The translations under genes were made by a program, and so were the position numbers. Shown here piece by piece: positions 16,296 through 24,359 of a stretch of DNA of 64,000 bases. This DNA comes from Nesterenkonia natronophila (lineage in GTDB: Bacteria > Actinomycetota > Actinomycetes > Actinomycetales > Micrococcaceae). The notes below the pieces were generated by a model, which searched no databases, had not been told where the DNA came from, and saw nothing but the letters and a program-made list of their open reading frames with translations. Numbering within the stretch: position 1 is the first letter of the stretch; each line of letters begins with the position of its first letter. The stretch is from NCBI RefSeq assembly GCF_003595215.1, contig NZ_QYZP01000001.1:682001-746000 (forward strand). The letters run 5' to 3'.

Positions 16296-17614
16296 CGTCC
16301 CCGACCTCCTCAGTCCCTGATCGGGTGAGCGTCGAGACTCACATTGAGCGCCTGCGCAAGGTCCTGGAGCCAGCCCTCAGGACGCGACAGACCGAGCACC
16401 TGCCACTGGACCCACAGTCGGGGAACGGCGATCAGGCGGTGACCGCCGGACGCATCAGCGCATCTGAGGTGATCGCACCCGTGCCGCTTCCCGGGTTCGA
16501 CAATTCCCAGATGGACGGTTTCGCGCTGCGCTGCGAAGACGTCGTGGACCTGGGCCACTCCTTCTCGCTGCCCCTGGCTGGGACCGTCCCCGCCGGCACC
16601 GCCGCGCCGAACCTCCCTGCAGGGCACTGCGTGGCAATAATGACCGGTGCACCGATCCCCAGCGGAGCAGATGTGGTCGTCCCTGTGGAGAAGACCGCGC
16701 GGGGCTTCGACGTGCTGGATGCCATGGAGCGCGGTGGCGAGGTGCCGGTGCACTTCACCGGGATCGGCGCGGAGGATCTGCTCCCGGGTCGGTTCATCCG
16801 CCGTGCGGGCTCGGACGTCGCCGTCGGTGAGGTGGTGCTGCAGTCGCAGGAGGAGCTGACGGCCGCCAAGATGGGCCTCTTGGCGGCCTGCGGAATCGCC
16901 CAGGTGGACGTGTTGGAACGGGTGCGCACGCTGGTCATGGCCACGGGGCGGGAGCTTCGCCGGCCCGGGGAGCCACTGGGTTCTGGCGGACTCTATGACG
17001 CCAACGCCCCCCTGATCCGTGCGGTGTGCCAAGGGTTCGGGCACACTGTCCGCACTGCGATGATCGCCTCTGATGTCTCAGCCGATTTTCAGGCTGCGCT
17101 GGAGGGACTCCTGGTCGAGCACCATCCTCACCTGATCATCACCGCTGGAGGCATCAGCGCAGGCGCCTATGAGGTGGTGCGTCAGGCGCTCGCTGAACGC
17201 GGGGTGCAGTTCGGCTCCGTTACTCAGCAGCCCGGAGGTCCGCAAGGGTGGGGCAAACTGGAACACCCCGGCGGCTCCGCGGCAGTGGTGGCCCTTCCCG
17301 GTAACCCGGTGAGCTGCGCGGTGAGTTTGGAGACACTGCTGCGCCCGGCTCTGGTCAGCTTGGACCCGGGGTGTCCGGCGCAGCGCAGAATCTGGGTAGA
17401 TGTAGGTGAGGATCTGAGCTCCCCGCTGGGAGTCCGCCAGTTCCGCCGCGTAGAGTTGAGAGCCCACGACGACGCCGTGCCCACAGCGGTGCCCATAGGG
17501 GGCGCCAGCTCGCACCTGCTCGGACACCTCGCCCGGGCACAGGCCCTCCTGGAACTCCGCGAAGAAGACACCGAGGTCCCCCAGGGGACCCGACGAGAGG
17601 CGATCCTGCTATGA
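16280..17614 (+). CDS. moeA: Molybdopterin molybdenumtransferase
   Basis: A 444-residue MoeA that inserts molybdate into adenylated molybdopterin. Recognisable stretches are NSQMDGFALR (near 76), the loop IMTGAPIPSGADVVVPVE, and GGISAGAYEVVRQ followed by GNPVSCAVSLE in the active-site domain. The first 30 residues are variable. ATG 16280 lacks a ribosome binding site but follows TACCCT by 7 nt. Its stop overlaps the moaC ATG by 4 nt. MoeA, MoaC and MoaE form a plus-strand operon divergent from moaA-moaD. No mobA or moeB is visible. Confidence 0.94.
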   Translation: MAGHSTSPTSSVPDRVSVETHIERLRKVLEPALRTRQTEHLPLDPQSGNGDQAVTAGRISASEVIAPVPLPGFDNSQMDGFALRCEDVVDLGHSFSLPLAGTVPAGTAAPNLPAGHCVAIMTGAPIPSGADVVVPVEKTARGFDVLDAMERGGEVPVHFTGIGAEDLLPGRFIRRAGSDVAVGEVVLQSQEELTAAKMGLLAACGIAQVDVLERVRTLVMATGRELRRPGEPLGSGGLYDANAPLIRAVCQGFGHTVRTAMIASDVSADFQAALEGLLVEHHPHLIITAGGISAGAYEVVRQALAERGVQFGSVTQQPGGPQGWGKLEHPGGSAAVVALPGNPVSCAVSLETLLRPALVSLDPGCPAQRRIWVDVGEDLSSPLGVRQFRRVELRAHDDAVPTAVPIGGASSHLLGHLARAQALLELREEDTEVPQGTRREAILL

Positions 17615-18108
17615 CAGAGCCCGAATCCGGTACTCAGCTGACCCACGTTCAGTCCGACGGCAGCGCCCAGATGGTCGACGTCTCCGGCAAACCCTCCACT
17701 GCGAGGACCGCACGCGCAGTGTCCACGGTTCAGACCACCCCTGAGGTGACGGAGCTGCTGGCGCAGAACGGCCTGGCCAAGGGTGATGCCCTGGGAACAG
17801 CCCGGATCGCGGGGATTATGGCTGCCAAGCGGACTCCCGACCTGATACCGCTGTGCCACCCGCTGCCGGTATCCAAGGTCACGGTAGACCTGCAGCTCAA
17901 CGATCCTGCACCCGGAAATGTGCTCATCAGCGCCGAGGTCAAGACCAGCGGCCCCACCGGAGTGGAGATGGAAGCCCTGACGGCGGTATCGGTGGCCGCA
18001 CTGACGCTCTACGACATGATCAAAGGGGTCGACCGGTCCGCAGTCATTGCTGAGACCAAAGTGATCACCAAATCCGGGGGCGCCTCCGGCGACTGGAGTC
18101 GCGCCTGA
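17611..18108 (+). CDS. moaC: Cyclic pyranopterin monophosphate synthase
   Basis: A 165-residue MoaC that converts the MoaA product into precursor Z (cPMP). The family signatures LIPLCHPLPVSKV, GVEMEALTAVSVAALTLYDM and the C-terminal ITKSGGASGDW are all present, including the conserved Lys and His residues of the active site. The ATG overlaps the moeA stop (ATGA) and its own stop overlaps the moaE ATG by one base (TGATG), so moeA-moaC-moaE is translated as a coupled set. Confidence 0.95.
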   Translation: MTEPESGTQLTHVQSDGSAQMVDVSGKPSTARTARAVSTVQTTPEVTELLAQNGLAKGDALGTARIAGIMAAKRTPDLIPLCHPLPVSKVTVDLQLNDPAPGNVLISAEVKTSGPTGVEMEALTAVSVAALTLYDMIKGVDRSAVIAETKVITKSGGASGDWSRA

Positions 18109-18527
18109 TGAGGGTCGTGCACGCAGCCGTGTCCTCCCATCCGCTCAAACCCGCTCAGGCTGAGGCCGAGGTGTGGTCACGTGAGTGTGGCGGCGTCGTC
18201 GTGTTCTCCGGCATTGTGCGCGATCACGATGGGGGCAAGTCGGTGGCTGCGCTGAACTACACCGCTCATCCCACTGCGGAGCAGACAGTGGAGCAGGTGT
18301 GTCATGACTTGGCTGAGAACCATCCAGGAGTCCGTTTCTGGGCGGCTCACCGGGTAGGCCCGCTGCAGATCGGAGATCATGCACTGGTAGCTGCCTGCGC
18401 TTCAGCGCACCGTGCCGAGGCCTTTGCCGCCTGCGCGGACCTGGTGGAGACGATCAAGGCTCAGGTGCCCATCTGGAAAGAGCAGATCTACACCGACGGC
18501 ACCAAGGACTGGGTCGGCATCGCCTGA
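18108..18527 (+). CDS. moaE: Molybdopterin synthase large subunit
   Basis: A 139-residue MoaE that carries out sulfur transfer from MoaD to precursor Z. The motifs GAVVVFSGIVR-like (here GGVVVFSGIVRDHD), the AHRVG stretch and PIWKEQ near the C-terminus with the catalytic lysine are present. Last gene of the moeA-moaC-moaE operon; followed by a terminator shared with the convergent SGNH gene. Confidence 0.94.
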   Translation: MRVVHAAVSSHPLKPAQAEAEVWSRECGGVVVFSGIVRDHDGGKSVAALNYTAHPTAEQTVEQVCHDLAENHPGVRFWAAHRVGPLQIGDHALVAACASAHRAEAFAACADLVETIKAQVPIWKEQIYTDGTKDWVGIA

Positions 18528-18547
18528 GCTGCGCAGCCCCGCTCAGG
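18523..18547. terminator. Bidirectional terminator between moaE and the SGNH hydrolase gene
   Basis: CCTGAGC and GCTCAGG form a perfect 7-bp stem, with an inner GCTGCGCAGC palindrome in the loop, followed on the plus strand by TTT. The arms contain the moaE stop codon and the stop codon of the convergent gene. Confidence 0.6.
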
Positions 18548-19439
18548 TTTGGTCAGCCTCGGTCGCATCTCCACCGGGAGGCATGGAACCACCGAACAAC
18601 GGTTCGAAGTCAGGGCGTTTGGCGGTGATGCCGTCGCCGGAGGAGCGGCCCCGCAGTCGGCGTATAACCCAGGGAAACAGGTGCTGCCTGGCCCAGATGG
18701 CATCGTCCACGCGAGCCTCACGCCAGGTGCGCTCAGCCGGAAGTTCTGGCTCCACTGGATCCAACTGGTGGGGGATGTTCAGAGTGTCCAGCATCATACG
18801 GGCGATCGTGTGATGCCCTAAGGGTGAGAAGTGCAGCCGATCCTTGTCCCACATTTTCTTTGCGGTGAGTTCGCGCAGGCTCCACATGTCGGCGACGACC
18901 GCATCATGCCGTTTGGCGACTGTGCGCACATTCTCGTTGAAGATCGCTACCTTGGCGCGGATGGAGCCCATGACTGGGGTATCGCGCACATCGGGGCCGT
19001 TGAACAGGACGATCGTCGCTCCGGTGGTGCTCAGCAGCTGCACCATGGTGTCAAGGATCCGTGCCGTCTCATCTGGGTCCGAGCCGGGCCGGATCACGTC
19101 ATTACCGCCAGCGCAGAGGGTGATGAGATCGGGCCGCAACTCCAACGCGGGGGCCACCTGTCCGTCCCGAATCTGTTCGATCAGCCTGCCCCGAACCGCG
19201 AGGTTCGCATAGGCGAAGTTCTCTGTGCCGTTTGCGAGTTCCTGCGCCACCCGGTCGGCCCATCCGCGATGGGACCCGGGCCGGTCCGGGTCAGGATCGC
19301 CGATGCCCTCAGTGAACGAGTCTCCCAGTGCCACATACCTCAGCCAAGGGTGCTGAACCGTCGCCGGGGTGAGGCTCTCCGGAATGCCGGGTTCAGGCGT
19401 TTCCTCGCTGTGGGGTCCACTGGGGTTCACTCTGGCCAT
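18543..19439 (-). CDS. SGNH/GDSL hydrolase
   Basis: A 298-residue esterase/lipase of the SGNH family. The blocks are clear: YVALGDSFTEG with nucleophile Ser41, the Gly in NLAVRGRLIEQI, the Asn in LCAGGNDVIRPG, and the catalytic Asp-x-x-His region DRLHFSPLGHH. No signal peptide is evident, so it is probably cytoplasmic. Substrate unknown; family members act on acyl esters or cell-envelope glycans. The start is uncertain because no good ribosome binding site precedes ATG 19439; the first 30 residues are not conserved. Confidence 0.88.
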   Translation of the reverse strand: MARVNPSGPHSEETPEPGIPESLTPATVQHPWLRYVALGDSFTEGIGDPDPDRPGSHRGWADRVAQELANGTENFAYANLAVRGRLIEQIRDGQVAPALELRPDLITLCAGGNDVIRPGSDPDETARILDTMVQLLSTTGATIVLFNGPDVRDTPVMGSIRAKVAIFNENVRTVAKRHDAVVADMWSLRELTAKKMWDKDRLHFSPLGHHTIARMMLDTLNIPHQLDPVEPELPAERTWREARVDDAIWARQHLFPWVIRRLRGRSSGDGITAKRPDFEPLFGGSMPPGGDATEADQT

Positions 19440-19538
19440 TGTTCACCACACCCTCAGCAACGTCCATCATCCTCTGGGATGATCCTGGCGTCTGCGGGGT
19501 CTCGGGTGGCACCGCACAATTCTGTTCCGGCAGCTACG

Positions 19539-19553
19539 TAGGATGTCCTTATG
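19539..19553 (+). promoter_or_regulatory. Leaderless-type promoter of the esterase gene
   Basis: TAGGAT at 19539-19544 stands 6 nt before ATG 19551; no Shine-Dalgarno sequence. Confidence 0.4.
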
Positions 19554-20225
19554 ACTGCTGACTACACGGTGGAATGGACACGGCGGGAATCGGAGCGTGA
19601 GGGCACCCCGTTAGCGGTGTTGCTGCACGGCCATGGTGCCAACGAGCGTGACCTGCTCGGTATGGTTCCGGGGCTGCCCGATGAGCTGACCTATGCGTCA
19701 GTGCGCGCTCCGGTATCTATGGGTTTCGGCGCCTACACATGGTTCGACTTGGATGTGGAGCGGCTGGCGTACTCCTCGGCCGCCGCGCGCCAGGCTGTGG
19801 AGGACCTGTGGGAGTGGCTCGACTCGGTGCGCGGCCAGCACAGCTCGGTGACGCTGATCGGCTTCTCCATGGGCATGGCGCTGGCCACCAGTCTGCTGCG
19901 GATCAGACCGGAGGCGTTCCAAGCCGCAGTGGGGCTCTCTGGCTTCGCTGTGGACCCTCAGCGTGGAGAGGGGATCGAAGATTTCTTCAACGACGAGGCC
20001 CTCAGCAGCCACAAGATTCCGTTCTTCTGGGGGCGGGACCAAGCTGACCCCATCATCCCTGAGGAGATGGTCGAATACACCCACAAGTGGGCCAACTCAA
20101 CGGTCAACTTGACGAAGGTGCTTTACGCAGGTGCGGGTCACGGCGTCGTGCCGCAGGAGATTTCCCATGTCGGCGAGTTCCTGCGGATGGAGGTTCTTGG
20201 GCGCCGAGTCAGTGCTCAGCGGTGA
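19551..20225 (+). CDS. Alpha/beta hydrolase, carboxylesterase/phospholipase-like
   Basis: A 224-residue hydrolase of the YpfH/acyl-protein-thioesterase type. LLHGHGANERDL near 24-35 forms the oxyanion region, the nucleophile is Ser106 in IGFSMGMAL, the Asp is in RDQADPIIP and the His in AGAGHGVVP. Natural substrates of this family are poorly defined. Its 3' end overlaps the convergent S4-domain gene by 17 bp. The start is a leaderless type (TAGGAT 6 nt upstream). Confidence 0.87.
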   Translation: MTADYTVEWTRRESEREGTPLAVLLHGHGANERDLLGMVPGLPDELTYASVRAPVSMGFGAYTWFDLDVERLAYSSAAARQAVEDLWEWLDSVRGQHSSVTLIGFSMGMALATSLLRIRPEAFQAAVGLSGFAVDPQRGEGIEDFFNDEALSSHKIPFFWGRDQADPIIPEEMVEYTHKWANSTVNLTKVLYAGAGHGVVPQEISHVGEFLRMEVLGRRVSAQR

Positions 20226-20454
20226 CGCTGAGCACCGCCTGAGGAAGCCCGTAGTCCTCGCCGTGGAACTCCACCGTCTGGCCAGGGCGGATCTGAGCGC
20301 CGCGTCGGGTCTCCACCTCACCGTCCACCAGGACGGCGCCTTCGGCAATCAGCTCCCGGGCGACAACCCCGTTCTCGACCACTCCAGCCAGCTTCAGCAG
20401 CTGGCCAAGGCGGATCATACTGTCCCGGATCGGCACCTCTATGTTCTCGCGCAT
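20209..20454 (-). CDS. S4-domain RNA-binding protein
   Basis: An 81-residue protein consisting almost only of an S4 RNA-binding domain: IRLGQLLKLAGVVENG, then VARELIAEGAVLVDGEVETRRG and a closing strand VEFHGEDYGL. Single-domain S4 proteins of this kind are thought to bind structured RNA. ATG 20454 is supported by AAGGA 8 nt upstream. It converges on and overlaps the esterase gene by 17 bp, and is divergent from the transporter at 20495 with only 40 bp between. Confidence 0.85.
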   Translation of the reverse strand: MRENIEVPIRDSMIRLGQLLKLAGVVENGVVARELIAEGAVLVDGEVETRRGAQIRPGQTVEFHGEDYGLPQAVLSVTAEH

Positions 20455-20481
20455 GGTTCCATCCTTCCACGAGGCCCGGTC

Positions 20482-20497
20482 TACGCTTAATTCCATG
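20482..20497 (+). promoter_or_regulatory. Leaderless-type promoter of the DMT transporter gene
   Basis: TACGCT at 20482-20487 stands 7 nt before ATG 20495. Confidence 0.4.
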
Positions 20498-21487
20498 TCC
20501 TTCGACCGCTCCACGACGCCGCCGGCGCGCTCACCCTTGGCATGGTTGGGTCTGCTGTCTGCCATGATTCTGGCAGGGATGGCTATACCGGGGCAGGGAC
20601 GTGTCAACGCGGCGTTGTCGGCCGAAACCGGGGACCCATACCTGGCGGCCCTGCTCAGCTTCTCCATCGGCTTCGTGGTGATGTGCGCAATCGCTTTCCT
20701 CACACCTGGCGGGCGGCGCACTATGGCCCGGGTGCGCCCGGCCATGCGCAGCGGTGCCGTCAAATGGTGGTACTTGCTAGCCGGGTGCGTGGGTGGGTAC
20801 TTCGTGCTGACTCAGACGCTGACCATCGGGATGATCGGGGTGGCGGTGTTCACCGTAGCCGTGGTGACCGGCCAGACCGTCGGGGGTCTGGTCTGGGACC
20901 GGGTGGGACTCGGACCCACGGGGCGCAGACGAATCAGCCCCATGCGATTTCTTGGTGCCATTCTCACGGTTATCGCTGTGGCCTGGGCCGTGTCACCGCA
21001 GCTTTCCGGGACCGACCGTGAACTGGTCTGGCTGCTGCTGGTGATCCTCCCGTTCTCCGGAGGGTTTCTCAACGCTGGGCAGCAGGCTGTCAACGGTCGG
21101 CAGTCCGCGGCGTACCGCAGTCCCATTCCGGCCACCTTCTTCAACTTTGGGGCGGGGTCAGTGCTGCTGCTCCTTGTCTGGAGTGGCAAGTTGCTGTTCG
21201 CCGGTGGGGCACCCGGATCGTTGCCCACAGCCTGGTGGTACTACATCGGGGGACCGCTGGGTATTGTGTTCATCGCGGTAGGTGCCCTCCTGGTGACGCA
21301 GGTCGGGGTGCTGGTCGCGGCGATGGGCATGATCGCCGGTCAGCTCCTGGGGTCCCTCCTGCTTGATGTGGTGGTTCCCGCCCCTGGCTCAGTGGTGACA
21401 ACCGCCACAGTGCTGGGCACTCTCATGACCCTCGTCGCCGTCGTCGTGGCCTCACTGCCGGATCTGATGCGCGGTCGCGGCAGATGA
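20495..21487 (+). CDS. DMT-superfamily membrane transporter (YdcZ/DUF606 type)
   Basis: An integral membrane protein of 330 residues with about ten hydrophobic segments arranged as two similar halves: the first begins with LAWLGLLSAMILAGMAIPG and the second near LVWLLLVILPFSGGFLNAG. Each half carries the QxxxN-type motif (GQGRVNAAL and GQQAVNGRQ), which supports an internal duplication as in fused DUF606 proteins. Substrate unknown. ATG 20495 follows TACGCT by 7 nt. It stands alone between the S4 gene and glyS. Confidence 0.8.
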   Translation: MSFDRSTTPPARSPLAWLGLLSAMILAGMAIPGQGRVNAALSAETGDPYLAALLSFSIGFVVMCAIAFLTPGGRRTMARVRPAMRSGAVKWWYLLAGCVGGYFVLTQTLTIGMIGVAVFTVAVVTGQTVGGLVWDRVGLGPTGRRRISPMRFLGAILTVIAVAWAVSPQLSGTDRELVWLLLVILPFSGGFLNAGQQAVNGRQSAAYRSPIPATFFNFGAGSVLLLLVWSGKLLFAGGAPGSLPTAWWYYIGGPLGIVFIAVGALLVTQVGVLVAAMGMIAGQLLGSLLLDVVVPAPGSVVTTATVLGTLMTLVAVVVASLPDLMRGRGR

Positions 21488-21548
21488 CTGGGCACCCTTT
21501 CAACGCCCATCGGCGGTAAGCTGGCCTGCGTCGTCCCGATCACGTGTC

Positions 21549-21564
21549 CCTCAGGTTCCTGAGG
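21549..21564. repeat. Inverted repeat in the glyS leader
   Basis: CCTCAGG and CCTGAGG flank TT, a perfect 7-bp inverted repeat 34 bp before the glyS ATG. It could be an operator or, in RNA, a small hairpin. No T-box features are present. Confidence 0.35.
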
Positions 21565-21597
21565 CCAGAGCTCAACCACGAGGAGTTTCTCCCCACC

Positions 21598-22980
21598 ATG
21601 GCCAAAGAGTCCACGCTCGACAAAGTCACCAACCTGGCCAAGCGCCGCGGTTTCGTCTTCCAGTCGGGAGAGATCTACGGCGGCTCCCGCTCCGCATGGG
21701 ACTACGGTCCGCTCGGCACAGAGCTGAAGGAGAACATCAAGGCCGAATGGTGGCAGACGTTCGTTCGTGGACGCGGGGATATGGTCGGCCTCGACTCAGC
21801 AATCATCCTGCCAGCGGCAGTGTGGAAGGCCTCCGGGCACCTGGAGACCTTCACCGACCCGCTGGTCGAATCCCTGCACACACACCGGCGCTATCGCGCC
21901 GACCACCTCATTGAGGCCTACGAGGCTAAACACGGTCACCCCCCTGAGAACGGACTCGCCGACATCCGCGACCCGGAGACTGGGCAGCCCGGCAAATGGA
22001 CTGAGCCGCAGCAGTTCTCTGGCCTGATGAAGACCTACCTGGGACCGGTGGACAATCAGGAGGGTCTGCACTATCTGCGCCCCGAGACTGCGCAGGGCAT
22101 CTTCGTGAACTTCGCCAATGTGGTCACCTCCGCGCGCCGTAAGCCCCCGTTCGGCATCGGCCAAATCGGCAAGGCGTTCCGCAATGAGATTACCCCCGGC
22201 AACTTCATTTTTCGCACCCGTGAGTTCGAGCAGATGGAGATTGAGTACTTCGTTCCGCCGCAGGAGGCTGGCAAGTGGTTCGATCAGTGGGTGGAGGCCT
22301 GCGAAGCCTGGTTCACAAACCTGGGTCTGAACCCGGAGAATCTGCGCCGATTCGACGTGCCTGATGACGAGCGCGCCCACTACTCAGCCAGCACTATCGA
22401 CTTGGAGTACCGGTTCGGTTTCCAGGGTTCGGAGTGGGGTGAGCTGATGGGCATCGCCAACCGCACCGACTATGACTTGGGCACACACATCAAGAACTCC
22501 GGCAAGGAGCTCAGTTACTTCGATCAGGCCAGCGGAGAGCGCTATGTGCCCTATGTGATTGAACCCAGCTTCGGTCTGACCCGGTCCATGATGGCCTTCT
22601 TGGTCGACGCCTACACCGAAGACGAAGCTCCTAACACCAAAGGCGGCACCGATGTCCGCACGGTGCTGAAGCTGCACCCCAAGCTGGCGCCGGTGAAGGC
22701 CGCCGTGCTTCCACTGTCGAAGAAACCCGCTCTGGGTGAACCTGCCCAACGCCTTGCCGATTCACTTCGCAGGCACTGGAACATCGACTACGACGACGCC
22801 GGGGCCATCGGTCGGCGGTATCGCCGTCAGGACGAGATCGGCACGCCGTTCTGCATCACCGTAGACTTCGACACCCTGGAGGACCAGGCGGTGACCATCC
22901 GCGATCGGGACGCGATGACCCAGGAGCGTGTCGCGCTGGATCAGGTCCAGCGCTACCTCGCGGACCGGCTGCTGATCTGA
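21598..22980 (+). CDS. glyS: Glycyl-tRNA synthetase, dimeric single-chain type
   Basis: A 460-residue class II synthetase that charges tRNA(Gly). Motif regions read as [16 protein letters not shown] near the start, the class II motif 2 stretch [32 protein letters not shown], and motif 3 [10 protein letters not shown], followed by the anticodon-binding domain. Length matches the eukaryote/actinobacterial-type enzyme rather than the alpha2beta2 form. ATG 21598 is in the MAKESTLDK context; GAGGAG stands about 12 nt upstream, longer than usual. Confidence 0.95.
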   Translation: MAKESTLDKVTNLAKRRGFVFQSGEIYGGSRSAWDYGPLGTELKENIKAEWWQTFVRGRGDMVGLDSAIILPAAVWKASGHLETFTDPLVESLHTHRRYRADHLIEAYEAKHGHPPENGLADIRDPETGQPGKWTEPQQFSGLMKTYLGPVDNQEGLHYLRPETAQGIFVNFANVVTSARRKPPFGIGQIGKAFRNEITPGNFIFRTREFEQMEIEYFVPPQEAGKWFDQWVEACEAWFTNLGLNPENLRRFDVPDDERAHYSASTIDLEYRFGFQGSEWGELMGIANRTDYDLGTHIKNSGKELSYFDQASGERYVPYVIEPSFGLTRSMMAFLVDAYTEDEAPNTKGGTDVRTVLKLHPKLAPVKAAVLPLSKKPALGEPAQRLADSLRRHWNIDYDDAGAIGRRYRRQDEIGTPFCITVDFDTLEDQAVTIRDRDAMTQERVALDQVQRYLADRLLI

Positions 22981-22987
22981 TCCTGCT

Positions 22988-23003
22988 ACCCGGCTCCACG
23001 GGT
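22988..23003 (+). terminator. Weak hairpin after glyS
   Basis: ACCCG and CGGGT form a 5-bp stem around 6 nt just after the glyS stop. No T-tract; low confidence as a terminator. Confidence 0.25.
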
Positions 23004-23008
23004 GCACA

Positions 23009-23049
23009 TTGCGTTGCACGCTGAAACGGGTCTACGCTAGCTGGCGATG
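23009..23049 (+). promoter_or_regulatory. Leaderless promoter of the GNAT gene
   Basis: TTGCGT at 23009-23014 and TACGCT at 23033-23038 are 18 bp apart and read as -35 and -10. The ATG lies 8 nt after the -10, so transcription would begin at or next to the start codon. Confidence 0.55.
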
Positions 23050-23997
23050 TTGCCGAACGCGCCCTCGGGCCAGCCCACACTGACTCTCGACTCAGGCCTC
23101 ACCGTCCGGCCCTGGGCCGAAGGGGATGACTTGAAGCTCCTAGAAGTGTGGGGCGATCCTGAGAATCCCATGCACCACCGTGACCGGAGCTTGCTGCGGC
23201 CGTCCTCCAACGAGCCCTGGTCGCGGTGCATCGTGGCTGAGGACAACGGCGTGCCCCTGGCCGCGGCCACCATCTTCCGCTCTGCACTGCACCCGGACCG
23301 ATTGTCCTTCTACGCTGAAGTCGCGCCCGAATACCGGCGCCGAGGAATCGCGGTGCAGCTGCTGCAGATTCTTGAGGCCGAGATCCCCAACTGTGAAGTC
23401 CAGAGCCTCAAAGCCCGTTGCGCCAAAGGCTCAGCGGCCCAGTGCTTCCTGAAGGACAACGGCTTTCGCAAGGTGCAGCACTCGCGGGAGGTCATCATCC
23501 AGCCCGGGAGCCTGCCCGTTCCGGACGTGGAGAACCTGGCGATTGACCTGGAGGAGATCGCCACCGGCTCCGTGGAGCTGACCCAGCTAGTGACCGATTT
23601 CTACAACGCGGTTCACGGGTGGGACCGCGCCGAGATGACCATAGGCCGGGCCCAGCAGATGCTGTTGGCACCCGAGTCCGGAGCGACGGGCGCCGTCGTG
23701 CTCCGCTCCACCGCTGATGAGCAGAAGAAGCCGATCCTCGCCTTCGCCATCAGCTACACGCCCGAGCGCACCGAGGATCCCGCTGACGTGCTGCTGGGCT
23801 GGGACCCGCAGCTGGGTCAGGAGCAGGCGGAGTACGCGGTGCGGCAGCTGTTGGGTCTGGTGGCCGCACGCTACCCGGTCTCAGTAGAAGTCGACGACTC
23901 GATGGTGCCGCTGAAGCGCGTCACCGACGAGCTCGCCGCCGACGATGAGGTCGAGGTGGACTTTGAAGCCCTCATCTACGCCAGGGACGCCAGCTGA
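23047..23997 (+). CDS. GNAT-family N-acetyltransferase
   Basis: A 316-residue protein whose first half is a GNAT domain: AEVAPEYRRRGIAVQLLQIL carries the acetyl-CoA-binding R-x-x-G-x-A motif, and CFLKDNGFRKVQ is the usual end of the fold. The second half (from about 170) has a weaker repeat of the layout, without a clear R-x-x-G-x-A, and may be a degenerate second GNAT domain. Substrate unknown. The promoter predicts a leaderless message. Stand-alone gene between glyS and a repeat-rich gap. Confidence 0.82.
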   Translation: MLPNAPSGQPTLTLDSGLTVRPWAEGDDLKLLEVWGDPENPMHHRDRSLLRPSSNEPWSRCIVAEDNGVPLAAATIFRSALHPDRLSFYAEVAPEYRRRGIAVQLLQILEAEIPNCEVQSLKARCAKGSAAQCFLKDNGFRKVQHSREVIIQPGSLPVPDVENLAIDLEEIATGSVELTQLVTDFYNAVHGWDRAEMTIGRAQQMLLAPESGATGAVVLRSTADEQKKPILAFAISYTPERTEDPADVLLGWDPQLGQEQAEYAVRQLLGLVAARYPVSVEVDDSMVPLKRVTDELAADDEVEVDFEALIYARDAS

Positions 23998-24070
23998 GCC
24001 TGGACACCTGCACTGGCTGAATGAAGGTGCGGCGCGGGGTCATGCCGTCCTGGTGTCTCAGGGGTGGCAC

Positions 24071-24147
24071 CGGCGCCCCGCCCCGATAGCCACGTGACAT
24101 CGGCGCCCCGCCCCGATAGCCACGTGACATCGGCGCCCCGCCCCCAT
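24071..24147. repeat. Tandem 30-bp direct repeats, 2.5 copies
   Basis: Units at 24071-24100 and 24101-24130 are identical, opening with CGGCGCCCCGCCCCGATAG and containing the palindrome CACGTG, and a third partial unit runs to about 24147 before ATATTTTTA. It lies in the 360-bp gap between the GNAT gene and dusB. It is too short and lacks spacers to be a CRISPR array. Confidence 0.8.
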
Positions 24148-24164
24148 ATTTTTACCCCGCCTTC

Positions 24165-24222
24165 CCGGTCTTACACCGCGCTGTAGGGTTTACACCGCGC
24201 TGTAGGGAAGGGGCAAGACCGG
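24165..24222. repeat. Tandem palindromic 19-bp repeats inside an inverted repeat
   Basis: TTACACCGCGCTGTAGGG occurs at 24171-24188 and 24190-24207. The core TACACCGCGCTGTA in each copy is palindromic except for one pair. The two copies are flanked by CCGGTCTT (24165-24172) and AAGACCGG (24215-24222). The layout suggests paired protein-binding sites or a cruciform/RNA hairpin. Confidence 0.7.
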
Positions 24223-24245
24223 CAATGCGTGGTCATTCGAGACGA

Positions 24246-24281
24246 TTGGAGATTTGCGGCGGAGGAGGCCGCGGTCTCCAA
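24246..24281. other. Stable hairpin with Shine-Dalgarno-like loop upstream of dusB
   Basis: TTGGAGA and TCTCCAA enclose an inner stem GCGGC / GCCGC with loop GGAGGAG, a 12-bp stem with one small internal loop. It lies 79 bp before the dusB start. Function unknown; nothing else in 24282-24359 looks like a gene. Confidence 0.5.
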
Positions 24282-24359
24282 CCCCCGGCCCGCTGCTCCA
24301 GGATCGGGCGCTTCACCACGCCACATGCGGTGGCTTGACCAGATACGGACAATGGAAAC

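Noticed and set aside
21488..21597. T-box leader for glyS
   Set aside because: Only a 7-bp inverted repeat is present; the conserved T-box bulge and terminator/antiterminator are absent.
24071..24130. Possible CRISPR array from tandem repeats
   Set aside because: The 30-bp units abut directly with no spacers and there are only 2.5 copies; no cas gene is in the window.
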